Assembly: GCA_034117945.1 (NCBI GenBank)
Contig: JAXEOR010000085.1
Coordinates: 1 to 8,994, forward strand
Length of the DNA stretch: 8,994 bases
Direction of reading: 5' to 3'
From: SIG438 sp034117945
GTDB taxonomy: Bacteria > Bacillota > Clostridia > HGM11514
Position 1 is the stretch's first letter. Each line of letters opens with the position of its first letter. The notes under the pieces were generated by a model, which saw nothing but the letters and a program-made list of their open reading frames with translations, did no database searches and was not told the DNA's origin. Shown in pieces: positions 1 through 6,162 of this stretch. A program made the translations under genes and the position numbers.

Positions 1-627
1 GACGCAGAGTTCCAGGCGATTATGCCGGTGCGGGGGAAAATTTTAAATTGTCTGAAGGCCAGCTATGAAAAGATTTTTAAAAATGAAATTATTGTGGATT
101 TGGTTAAGGTGATGGGCTGCGGCGTGGAGCTGAAAACCAAGCACAACAAAGATTTGAGCGCCTTTTCTCTGGACAATCTGCGGTATCAGAAAATCATTAT
201 CTGCACCGACGCAGACGTGGACGGCTACCAAATCAGAACGCTGATTTTAACCATGCTTTACACCTTAATGCCCACCTTAATTGAGCAGGGCTATGTATTT
301 ATTGCAGAATCCCCATTGTATGAAATTCAGACCAAGAAGGGCAGCCTGTTTGCTTATACAGACAAGGAAAAGGACAAAATTGTGGCCGAGTTGCAGGGGG
401 AAAAAATTAAGATTATGCGGTCAAAGGGGCTGGGAGAAAACGATCCTGAAATGATGTGGCAGACCACCATGAACCCGGAAACCAGAAAGCTGATTCGCGT
501 GATGCCGGAGGATGAGGACGAGACAAAGCGGATGTTTGAGCTGCTGTTGGGCAACAACTTACAGGGACGGAAGGATTTTATCGAGAGCGACGGATACCTG
601 TATCTGGATTATACCGACGTAAGCTAA
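1..627 (+). CDS. Type IIA DNA topoisomerase subunit B (GyrB/ParE-like), 3' part
   Basis: This is the C-terminal 208 residues of the ATPase/TOPRIM subunit of a type IIA topoisomerase; the ATPase and transducer domains lie upstream of the window. The open frame runs in from base 1, so the ATG at 22 is internal. Seen directly: PVRGKILN at residues 9-16 (family PLRGKILN), the magnesium-binding TOPRIM motif TDADVDG with Asp70, Asp72 and Asp74, KGLGE at 142-146 and MNPETR at 157-162, followed by the usual short GyrB tail. The TOPRIM acidic residues coordinate Mg2+ for strand cleavage and religation together with the partner subunit. The stop codon overlaps the Shine-Dalgarno sequence of the next gene, so the two subunits are probably made together. 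Sequence around the motifs is divergent from standard GyrB (for example GLGENDPEMMWQT in place of GLGEMNxxQLWET), which points to a second topoisomerase (topo IV-like) and not the main gyrase. I leave the symbol blank because gyrB and parE cannot be separated here. Confidence 0.93.
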   Translation, partial: DAEFQAIMPVRGKILNCLKASYEKIFKNEIIVDLVKVMGCGVELKTKHNKDLSAFSLDNLRYQKIIICTDADVDGYQIRTLILTMLYTLMPTLIEQGYVFIAESPLYEIQTKKGSLFAYTDKEKDKIVAELQGEKIKIMRSKGLGENDPEMMWQTTMNPETRKLIRVMPEDEDETKRMFELLLGNNLQGRKDFIESDGYLYLDYTDVS

Positions 628-634
628 AGGAGGG
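626..634 (+). promoter_or_regulatory. Ribosome binding site of the subunit A gene
   Basis: AAAGGAGGG lies six bases before the ATG at 641 and overlaps the TAA stop (625-627) of the subunit B gene. It fixes the start of the subunit A gene and suggests translational coupling, which would help keep the two subunits in balance. Confidence 0.8.
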
Positions 635-640
635 TTACCA

Positions 641-2815
641 ATGAATTTATTTAGTGAACAGCAGATTTCTAAAACGCTGAAGGATAATTATATGCCTTAT
701 GCCATGAGCGTGATCATATCCCGTGCCATTCCGGAGATTGACGGGCTGAAGCCCTCCCACAGAAAATTGCTGTATACCATGTATCAGATGAAGCTTTTGA
801 CCGGGGACAGAACCAAATCCTCCAATATTGTGGGGCAGACCATGCGGCTGAACCCCCACGGAGATCAGACGATTTATGCAACCATGGTTCGGCTGACCAA
901 AAGCAACGGAGCGTTGCTGCACCCCTTTGTGGACTCTAAGGGAAATTTCGGAAAGCAGTATTCCCGCGATATGGCCTATGCGGCGCCTCGGTATACCGAG
1001 GCAAAGCTGGACAAATTTGCGGCGGAGCTGTTTGCAGATATTGATAAGGATACGGTTGATTTTGTGGATAACTATGACGGTACCGCAAAGGAACCTACTC
1101 TTTTGCCCGTTACCTTTCCTAATATTATTGTCAATCCCAACCTGGGCATTGCCGTGGGAATGTCAAGCAATATATGCAGCTTTAATCTGACGGAGGTGTG
1201 CAAAACCACCATTGCCTTGATTAAAAATCCCAAGCACAATTTGATGAAAACCTTAAAGGCACCTGATTTTTCTACCGGTGGTCAGCTGATTTACAAGCCG
1301 GATGAGCTGGAAAAAATATATGAAACCGGAAATGGAAACCTTAAGATCCGGGCAAAATACCATTATGATAAAAAAAATCATTGCATTGAGATCACCGAGA
1401 TACCTTACACAACCACAGCAGAAGCCATTATTGACAAAATTGCGGAATTGGTGAAGCAAAATAAATGCAAGGAAATTTCAGATGTGAGGGACGAAACGGA
1501 CTTAAAGGGCTTGAAGATCACCATTGATATCAAACGCAGTGCCGATCCGGATGGGCTGATGGCCAGATTGTTTAAGCAGACGCCCTTGGAGGACAACTTT
1601 AACTGCAATTTTAATATTTTGATTGGTAGCACACCCAAGGTATGCGGGATAAGGGAAATTCTGGAAGAATGGACCGCCTTTCGGGTGGGATGTATCAAGC
1701 GGCGGTTGTATTTTGACATTCAAAAAATCAAGGAAAAGCTTCATTTGCTGTATGGCCTGCGGGAAATTTTGCTGGATATTGACAAGGCTATTGCCATTAT
1801 CCGTCATACCGAGGCTGAGCGGGAGGTTGTTCCGAACCTGATGAGGGGCTTTGCCATTGACCAGATTCAGGCGGAATACATTGCGGAAATCAAGCTACGA
1901 AATTTAAACCGGGAGTATATTTTAAAAAGAACCAAGGAAACAGACGAGCTGGAGCAGCAGCTGAAGGACTTGGAAGAAACCTTGGGATCTCAAGATAAAA
2001 TCAACGCCATTATCTGTGATCAGCTCACCGAAATTTCCAAAAAATACGGGCAGCCCAGAAGGACGGAGCTGATTTCTGAGGATCAGATAACGGAATTTGC
2101 CCAGGAAGAAACCATAGATGATTACGCTGTGAAGGTGTTTTTGACTCGGGAAAGCTACTTTAAGAAAATCAGCCTGGTGTCGCTGCGATCCAGCGGGGAG
2201 CAAAAGCTGAAGGAGGACGATAAAATCAGCCGGGTGATTGAAACCACCAACCGAGCGGAGATTTTGTTTTTCAGCGACCGGCAGAATGTGTATAAGGCAA
2301 AGCTGTATGACCTGCCCGACGGTAAGGCGGCCAATCTGGGGGATTATTTGCCCAACCTGCTCCAGATGGAGGAGGGGGAGCGGATCGTGGACATGGTGGT
2401 GACGGAGGATTACAGCGGCTTTATCCTGTTTGCCTTTGCTTCCGGCAAAATGGCCCGGGTTCCCCTCAAGGCCTATGAGACCAAAACCAACCGGAAGCGC
2501 CTGACCAATGCCTATTCCGCAGCCTCGCCTTTGGTGAAAATGATTTTCTTCACCGAAGAGATGGAGCTGGCTGCCATCAGCAACACAGGGAAGATTTTGG
2601 TGTTTGATACTAAGAGCGTGTCCCAAAAAAGTACCAGAGATTCTCAGGGAGTTTCGGTTCTGCTGTCCAAAAAGGGAAGCCTGTTAACGGATCTGCGCCC
2701 TGCCGACAGCTTGAAGCTGAAGGATGTGCAGTATTATAAAACCAAAAATATTCCCGCCTTGGGCTGCTTTTTAAGAAAGGGAGACAGCCTAGAGGAGCAG
2801 ATCAGCTTTCTGTAA
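641..2815 (+). CDS. Divergent type IIA DNA topoisomerase subunit A (ParC/GyrA-like)
   Basis: This is the DNA breakage-reunion subunit, 724 residues, paired with the upstream B subunit. Seen directly: the N-terminal YMPYAMSVIISRAIPEIDG block (residues 17-35), the winged-helix NPHGD segment (71-75), the catalytic Arg117-Tyr118 in APRYTE, and the conserved DNYDGT and GIAVGMSSNI blocks (143-148, 169-178). A coiled-coil-rich stretch covers roughly 350-470. A short beta-pinwheel-like C-terminal domain covers roughly 505-680. The GyrA box (QRRGGKG), which gyrase needs for negative supercoiling, is not visible, so decatenation or relaxation (topo IV-like) is more likely than gyrase activity. At the positions matching E. 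coli GyrA Ser83 and Asp87, the residues are Gln76 and Ala80, so the usual quinolone water-metal bridge contacts are missing. Length is somewhat shorter than typical GyrA (about 800-870) and near ParC. The start is set by the strong ribosome binding site at 626-634. It could be called parC, but divergence makes a formal symbol unsafe. Confidence 0.93.
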   Translation: MNLFSEQQISKTLKDNYMPYAMSVIISRAIPEIDGLKPSHRKLLYTMYQMKLLTGDRTKSSNIVGQTMRLNPHGDQTIYATMVRLTKSNGALLHPFVDSKGNFGKQYSRDMAYAAPRYTEAKLDKFAAELFADIDKDTVDFVDNYDGTAKEPTLLPVTFPNIIVNPNLGIAVGMSSNICSFNLTEVCKTTIALIKNPKHNLMKTLKAPDFSTGGQLIYKPDELEKIYETGNGNLKIRAKYHYDKKNHCIEITEIPYTTTAEAIIDKIAELVKQNKCKEISDVRDETDLKGLKITIDIKRSADPDGLMARLFKQTPLEDNFNCNFNILIGSTPKVCGIREILEEWTAFRVGCIKRRLYFDIQKIKEKLHLLYGLREILLDIDKAIAIIRHTEAEREVVPNLMRGFAIDQIQAEYIAEIKLRNLNREYILKRTKETDELEQQLKDLEETLGSQDKINAIICDQLTEISKKYGQPRRTELISEDQITEFAQEETIDDYAVKVFLTRESYFKKISLVSLRSSGEQKLKEDDKISRVIETTNRAEILFFSDRQNVYKAKLYDLPDGKAANLGDYLPNLLQMEEGERIVDMVVTEDYSGFILFAFASGKMARVPLKAYETKTNRKRLTNAYSAASPLVKMIFFTEEMELAAISNTGKILVFDTKSVSQKSTRDSQGVSVLLSKKGSLLTDLRPADSLKLKDVQYYKTKNIPALGCFLRKGDSLEEQISFL

Positions 2816-2824
2816 GGGGCGGGT

Positions 2825-3379
2825 ATGATGAGAAAAACGATTGACGTGATCACCCTGATACTCACCTGCGGCATGTGGATTTTGCTTGTTATGTACGGTT
2901 GCTTTCACATGAAGGGTCTGTTTGCTCTTTTGGTGACTGTGATCACTACCTGGTATCATTTTGCAATGCGGCTGTTGGTGGGGTGGCTGTGCAGACTGTG
3001 GTTCCCCTGGTCTGTGGCGGCGGATCGGGGATGGTTTCGGGAAAGACCCTGGGAAAAGGGCTTGTATCAAAAACTGAGGGTGCATCAATGGAAAGGGTTT
3101 TTGCCCACATACCTGGAACAGGAGTTTGATTTTCAGGCACTGTCGCCGGAAACGCTGCTCAGAAATATGTGCAAATCGGAGCTGGGGCATGAAATCATTC
3201 TGCTGCTGAGCTTTGTGCCCCTTTTGTTTTCTGTTTTTGCAGGGGAATTTGCAGTGTTTTTATTCACCTCTCTGGGGGCGGCTCTGCCTGATGCGGCCGC
3301 CGTGCTGGTGCAGCGGTACAACCGGCCAAGGGTGCTTCGGGCAGCCCGGCGAAAAAAGCAACAGAAAAGAAACACATAA
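2825..3379 (+). CDS. Membrane protein resembling glycosyl-4,4'-diaponeurosporenoate acyltransferase (CrtO family)
   Basis: A 184-residue integral membrane protein with hydrophobic segments at about 7-25, 32-55, 122-139 and 141-160. The family-like signature parts are FRERPWEKGLYQKL (71-84), the HQWKGFLP stretch (87-94), SELGHEI (118-124), and a C-terminal QRYNRPRVLR (163-172) before a strongly basic tail. This arrangement is the one I know from the CrtO acyltransferase family, which in staphylococci esterifies a fatty acid to a glycosylated carotenoid during staphyloxanthin synthesis. No carotenoid gene is visible here, so the real acceptor substrate is unknown; a lipid or glycolipid is an inference only. 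It starts nine bases after the topoisomerase stop. The ATG at 2828 is an alternative start and would be eight bases from the AAGGGG sequence at 2814-2819. It is probably the last gene of the topoisomerase transcript, ending just before a strong terminator. The family match was made by eye and is moderately certain. Confidence 0.7.
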   Translation: MMRKTIDVITLILTCGMWILLVMYGCFHMKGLFALLVTVITTWYHFAMRLLVGWLCRLWFPWSVAADRGWFRERPWEKGLYQKLRVHQWKGFLPTYLEQEFDFQALSPETLLRNMCKSELGHEIILLLSFVPLLFSVFAGEFAVFLFTSLGAALPDAAAVLVQRYNRPRVLRAARRKKQQKRNT

Positions 3380-3383
3380 ACAC

Positions 3384-3431
3384 ACAGCCCGAAACGGCAA
3401 TGTTTCGGGCTGTATTTATTTTCTGTTTTTT
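3384..3431 (+). terminator. Strong intrinsic terminator between convergent gene groups
   Basis: A perfect 12-base-pair inverted repeat (ACAGCCCGAAAC at 3384-3395 and its complement at 3402-3413) encloses a six-base loop. It is followed on the plus strand by a T-rich tract (3415-3431) that ends in seven Ts. It lies five bases after the stop of the acyltransferase-like gene. Read on the minus strand the same hairpin is followed by a weaker T-rich run (GTGTTTATGTGTTTC), so it may also stop the convergent murA-to-DUF975 transcript. Confidence 0.9.
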
Positions 3432-3433
3432 TG

Positions 3434-3452
3434 CCCCGGGATGTTTCCGGGG
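3434..3452. terminator. Possible second hairpin between the convergent genes
   Basis: CCCCGG (3434-3439) and CCGGGG (3447-3452) can pair around a seven-base loop, just past the stop of the DUF975 gene when read on the minus strand. On that strand it is followed by an A-rich and not a T-rich run, and on the plus strand by ATTTATT, so it is a poor intrinsic terminator on its own. It might protect the 3' end of a message or add to the main terminator. Confidence 0.3.
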
Positions 3453-3454
3453 AT

Positions 3455-4150
3455 TTATTGCACGGTGCCGGTTACTTCCGGAATTTTCAGGGTTTCATAC
3501 AGCTGGGTAAAGGTGGCGTCCACATAGGGCTGCACAAAAACAATGCCGATACCGCAGCAAAGAGAGCCTAAAAGCATCCAGCCCAAAAAGGACAGATCCA
3601 GCACAAACATGTTCCATTTGTGTCCCATTGTCATCTGCCGGCTGATGGCGATGGCCTCTTTATAGCCGATGCCTGGCCGTTCAGCGGCAATGTAAGACAC
3701 GAAGCGGTATTCATAGGCCTTTACAATCCCGGGAATGACCAGCAGTAAAGACCACAAGACCAAAAATAGATTTCTGATAAACATGACCGACACCTGACTC
3801 ATGTATTCTTCCTTGCGAAAGCCGGAACCGATCAGATTCATAGAAGCAATTCCCTTGGTTCCGGTCAGATAAAACCTGCGAACACCCACCTCCAGCGGGC
3901 CGGCAACAAAAATAGAAATTCCCAAAGAAATGAGCAGAGATACTGCTAAAACGGTTGCCAATACCCCACTTAACATCCAGCTCATCTCTCCGTTGAGAAC
4001 GGAATTGTTCTGAACATTCCAGCTACTTGTAATGCCTCCTGCGCCGCCCCCCAGTAAGATCAGCAAAAAGCTTGCCAGCAGGTAAGAAAAATACTGTCTG
4101 CCCAGCTGCGCCTTAGCCAATTGCTTTAATTGCGCTCTGTTCCATCCCAT
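3455..4150 (-). CDS. DUF975 family integral membrane protein
   Basis: A 231-residue multi-pass membrane protein of the DUF975 family, whose biochemical role is not known. Hydrophobic segments lie at about 20-40, 58-85, 120-142 and 182-208. The family hallmarks are easy to see: GFRKEEYMSQV (110-120), the LLLVIPGIVKAYEYRF stretch (135-150), AIAISRQMTMGHKWNMF (166-182), LDLSFLGWMLLG (184-195), and a C-terminal PYVDATFTQLYETL (208-221). The frame is open for 60 codons further upstream, but that extension is the antisense-frame shadow of the PHP gene. The ATG at 4150 is preferred because AAAGGAAGG (4158-4166) lies seven bases before it and because family members start with a short amphipathic region like this one. 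It is the last gene of the murA run, 20 bases after the PHP gene, and ends near the shared terminator. Confidence 0.88.
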   Translation of the reverse strand: MGWNRAQLKQLAKAQLGRQYFSYLLASFLLILLGGGAGGITSSWNVQNNSVLNGEMSWMLSGVLATVLAVSLLISLGISIFVAGPLEVGVRRFYLTGTKGIASMNLIGSGFRKEEYMSQVSVMFIRNLFLVLWSLLLVIPGIVKAYEYRFVSYIAAERPGIGYKEAIAISRQMTMGHKWNMFVLDLSFLGWMLLGSLCCGIGIVFVQPYVDATFTQLYETLKIPEVTGTVQ

Positions 4151-4170
4151 TTGCAATCCTTCCTTTCTCT

Positions 4171-4839
4171 TTAACAAATTAATTTTGTGTCCGGGCTGCT
4201 GAATGCCCGGCAAAAATCCTGTATAGAACAAATGGCTTCGTTTGTCATAATGCCGCCCTTGGCAATAAAATCGGTAATATGAGCGTCGCTCCCGCTGCTT
4301 TTCAACAGCCCAAACCGATCCGCCCACCACATGGAAAGAGGGTTGTGAGAGTCATGATTGGGGTTGCCGTTGTGTACCTCAATGCCATCCACCGCCTCCG
4401 GGCGGGTCACCGTCATAGAAAAGCGGAAGGGGTGGGCGGCAAAGACCAAAATGCCCTTCTCCTTGGCATATTGGTGAAATTTTTGAATACCCCAGTCCAG
4501 CAGACCGTTTTTTGAAATCTCTAGCAGCTGCTTTGCGGTGAGGCCGTATACCAGATAGTCATTGAAATTTTCGGTAAACCGAAGCTCCAGCCCCCACAGC
4601 ACCTTCAGCCTGCCGCCGGCCGCCTGCAATGCGGCCCGGTATCCGCCTAAATACCATTCCACCCGTTCCTCCCAGTCCTGATAGGGGCAGCGGTTTGTAA
4701 TGGTTCCCGGCTCAAAGTGATCTGTTACAACAATTCCGCTATAGCCTGCTTTGATGTACGCCTCTGTCATTTCCTCCGCTGTGGATTTGGCGCAGCCGCT
4801 GACCTGACTGGTGTGGCAATGGGTTTCCCAAAGTTCCAT
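4171..4839 (-). CDS. PHP-domain metal-dependent phosphoesterase
   Basis: A 222-residue cytoplasmic protein made almost wholly of one PHP (polymerase and histidinol phosphatase) domain. The likely metal-binding residues are visible in the expected order: His7 and His9 in ETHCHTS, Asp40-His41 in VTDHFE, Glu85 in GLELRF, His136 in AAHPFR, Glu154 and His156 in IEVHNGNPNH, and Asp185-His187 in GSDAH. PHP proteins hydrolyse phosphoesters (histidinol phosphate, nucleotides, or oligonucleotides in different subfamilies). The substrate cannot be told from this sequence; TrpH-like nuclease/phosphatase activity on small nucleotides and HisK-like activity are both possible, and no histidine biosynthesis gene is nearby. 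The ATG at 4839 has AAAGGAG ten bases upstream, in the bases directly after the rlmH stop, so translation is likely coupled to rlmH. The gene is fourth in the murA run. Confidence 0.88.
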   Translation of the reverse strand: MELWETHCHTSQVSGCAKSTAEEMTEAYIKAGYSGIVVTDHFEPGTITNRCPYQDWEERVEWYLGGYRAALQAAGGRLKVLWGLELRFTENFNDYLVYGLTAKQLLEISKNGLLDWGIQKFHQYAKEKGILVFAAHPFRFSMTVTRPEAVDGIEVHNGNPNHDSHNPLSMWWADRFGLLKSSGSDAHITDFIAKGGIMTNEAICSIQDFCRAFSSPDTKLIC

Positions 4840-4854
4840 GAATGACCGACTCCT

Positions 4855-5334
4855 TTATTTATGGTATGATTCGTGATGCATAATTTTATAACCGCGGTAA
4901 ATCTGCTCTGCCAGCACCACCCGCATCAATTGATGAGGCAGTGTCATTTGAGAAAAGGACAGTCTTAAGAAGGCCTTTTGCTTGACCGGCTCCCAAAGGC
5001 CATGAGATCCGCCGATCACAAAGCACAGGCTGTCTCCCTGTAGGGCGGCCTGCCCCAGCAAATGAGAAAACCGCTCTGAGCTCATTTGGGTTCCCTCCAC
5101 GCAAAGGGCAACAATCTGCTGTTCTCCCTCCAGCTTTTTTAGAATTGTCTCTCCTTCCCCCTTCAAAACCTCCTGAATCTGTGCCGGAGAGGGGTGCTCC
5201 GAAATGCGTTTTTCCGGAATTTCGATCGTTTCCCACCTACAAAACCGGCTTAATCGCTTTTGATATTCCTCCAGTGCGGAAACCCAGAATTTTTCTTTTA
5301 ACTTTCCCACGCAAACCAGCTTGATTTTTTGCAA
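4855..5334 (-). CDS. rlmH: 23S rRNA (pseudouridine1915-N3)-methyltransferase RlmH
   Basis: RlmH is a small SPOUT-class enzyme that uses S-adenosylmethionine to methylate pseudouridine 1915 in helix 69 of 23S rRNA on assembled 70S ribosomes. The protein is 159 residues, the same as S. aureus RlmH. Visible features are the N-terminal VCVGKLKEKFW (7-17), the cofactor-binding knot motif FVIGGSHGL (105-113), and the C-terminal signature PHQLMRVVLAEQIYRGYKIM (133-152) ending in ESYHK (155-159). The start is a TTG codon (5332-5334) with AAAGGAA (5342-5348) seven bases upstream; no ATG fits the family start. It lies 30 bases after yycJ and 15 before the PHP gene in the same direction. In staphylococci the 3' end of this gene is the SCCmec attachment site; here the 3' end is intact and followed directly by an unrelated operon gene. 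Confidence 0.96.
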   Translation of the reverse strand: MQKIKLVCVGKLKEKFWVSALEEYQKRLSRFCRWETIEIPEKRISEHPSPAQIQEVLKGEGETILKKLEGEQQIVALCVEGTQMSSERFSHLLGQAALQGDSLCFVIGGSHGLWEPVKQKAFLRLSFSQMTLPHQLMRVVLAEQIYRGYKIMHHESYHK

Positions 5335-5341
5335 TGCCAGA

Positions 5342-5348
5342 TTCCTTT
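5342..5348 (-). promoter_or_regulatory. Ribosome binding site fixing the TTG start of rlmH
   Basis: AAAGGAA on the minus strand lies seven bases before the TTG at 5334. It supports TTG as the true start of rlmH, giving the canonical 159-residue length. Confidence 0.65.
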
Positions 5349-5364
5349 CCGGTAATGGTTTTAA

Positions 5365-6159
5365 TTATGATACGCTCTCTCCGACTCGGTAAAAAAAGCT
5401 TTTTCCTTCCCGGGGAGCGACCCTGATTTGCACCTGCTCCAGCAGATGACACTCCCGCAGAACCGCCGCCACCGTTTGGTAGGCCAGCTCCGGGATGTTA
5501 TTTTGTATGCTCAAATGCCCCAGCAGAAATTCCTTGGTTCCCTCTTTTGCCAGCCGGGCGCACAGCTTTCCCGCATTTTCGTTGGATAAGTGTCCCTGGT
5601 TTCCTAAAATTCTGCGTTTTAGAGGGTAGGGGTACGGCCCTGCTTTGAGCATTTCCTCGTCATGATTGGCCTCCAGCAGCACCAAATCGCTGCCTGCCAG
5701 CTGCTGCTCCAGCCGGGGAGTAATCACCCCCAGGTCGGTTGCCACGGTAACGCTGGCCTTGTGGCAGGAAAAGCGATATCCCACCGGAGCAGCCGCGTCA
5801 TGAGGGATGGGAAAGGGAGTCACTGCAATGTTTCCCACCGAAAAATCCCCCTCAAAAAAATACAGCAGATCGGGATTGTACTTCCCAATGGCCGGTTCTG
5901 CTGCCTTCCAGGTGGGTTGATTGACAAAAATATTCCATCCATAGCGGCGATGCAGAATCCCCACAGAGGCGATATGGTCGCTGTGCTCGTGAGTAATCAA
6001 AACCCCGTCTATGGTGTCCGGCTCAACGCCGATACTGCATAGTCCCCCTTCAATTCGTTTTCCGCTTACGCCGCAGTCTACCAGCAGCCGGGTTTCTCCA
6101 TCGCTGATATACACGCAGTTTCCGCTGCTGCCGCTGTACAGCGTACACAATTCCAGCAA
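5365..6159 (-). CDS. yycJ: YycJ/WalJ-type metallo-beta-lactamase-fold hydrolase
   Basis: A 264-residue cytoplasmic protein with the metallo-beta-lactamase fold. Seen directly: LYSGSSGNCVYI near the start (7-18), the metal-binding motif THEHSDH (His57, His59, Asp61, His62), PIPHDAAAPVGY (118-128) with His120, ATDLG (140-144) with Asp142, LEANHD (162-167), and the two GHLS motifs (189-192 and 214-217) typical of the YycJ branch. YycJ/WalJ proteins have been described as 5'-3' exonuclease-like enzymes and are classically encoded with the WalRK cell-envelope two-component system, where their role is still unclear. The start is a TTG (6157-6159) with GGAGGAA six bases upstream, overlapping the murA stop codon. 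Only three bases separate it from murA, so translational coupling is likely. No walR or walK gene is in the window. Family assignment is strong; the precise substrate is not known. Confidence 0.92.
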   Translation of the reverse strand: MLELCTLYSGSSGNCVYISDGETRLLVDCGVSGKRIEGGLCSIGVEPDTIDGVLITHEHSDHIASVGILHRRYGWNIFVNQPTWKAAEPAIGKYNPDLLYFFEGDFSVGNIAVTPFPIPHDAAAPVGYRFSCHKASVTVATDLGVITPRLEQQLAGSDLVLLEANHDEEMLKAGPYPYPLKRRILGNQGHLSNENAGKLCARLAKEGTKEFLLGHLSIQNNIPELAYQTVAAVLRECHLLEQVQIRVAPREGKSFFYRVGESVS

Positions 6160-6162
6160 AGC

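Noticed and set aside
1922..2626. A 234-codon open frame on the minus strand inside the subunit A gene.
   Set aside because: It lies wholly antisense to a clearly recognisable topoisomerase gene and has no known motif in its translation; it is a codon-bias shadow.
4151..4330. A 60-residue N-terminal extension of the DUF975 protein.
   Set aside because: It overlaps the end of the PHP gene in another frame, looks unlike the family, and a good ribosome binding site supports the internal ATG at 4150.
4855..4885. The 3' end of rlmH as an SCC-type attachment site; it resembles the staphylococcal core around the EAYHK codons.
   Set aside because: The similarity follows from the conserved protein end. 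No direct repeat, Ccr recombinase or inserted cassette is present; the next gene follows after 15 bases.
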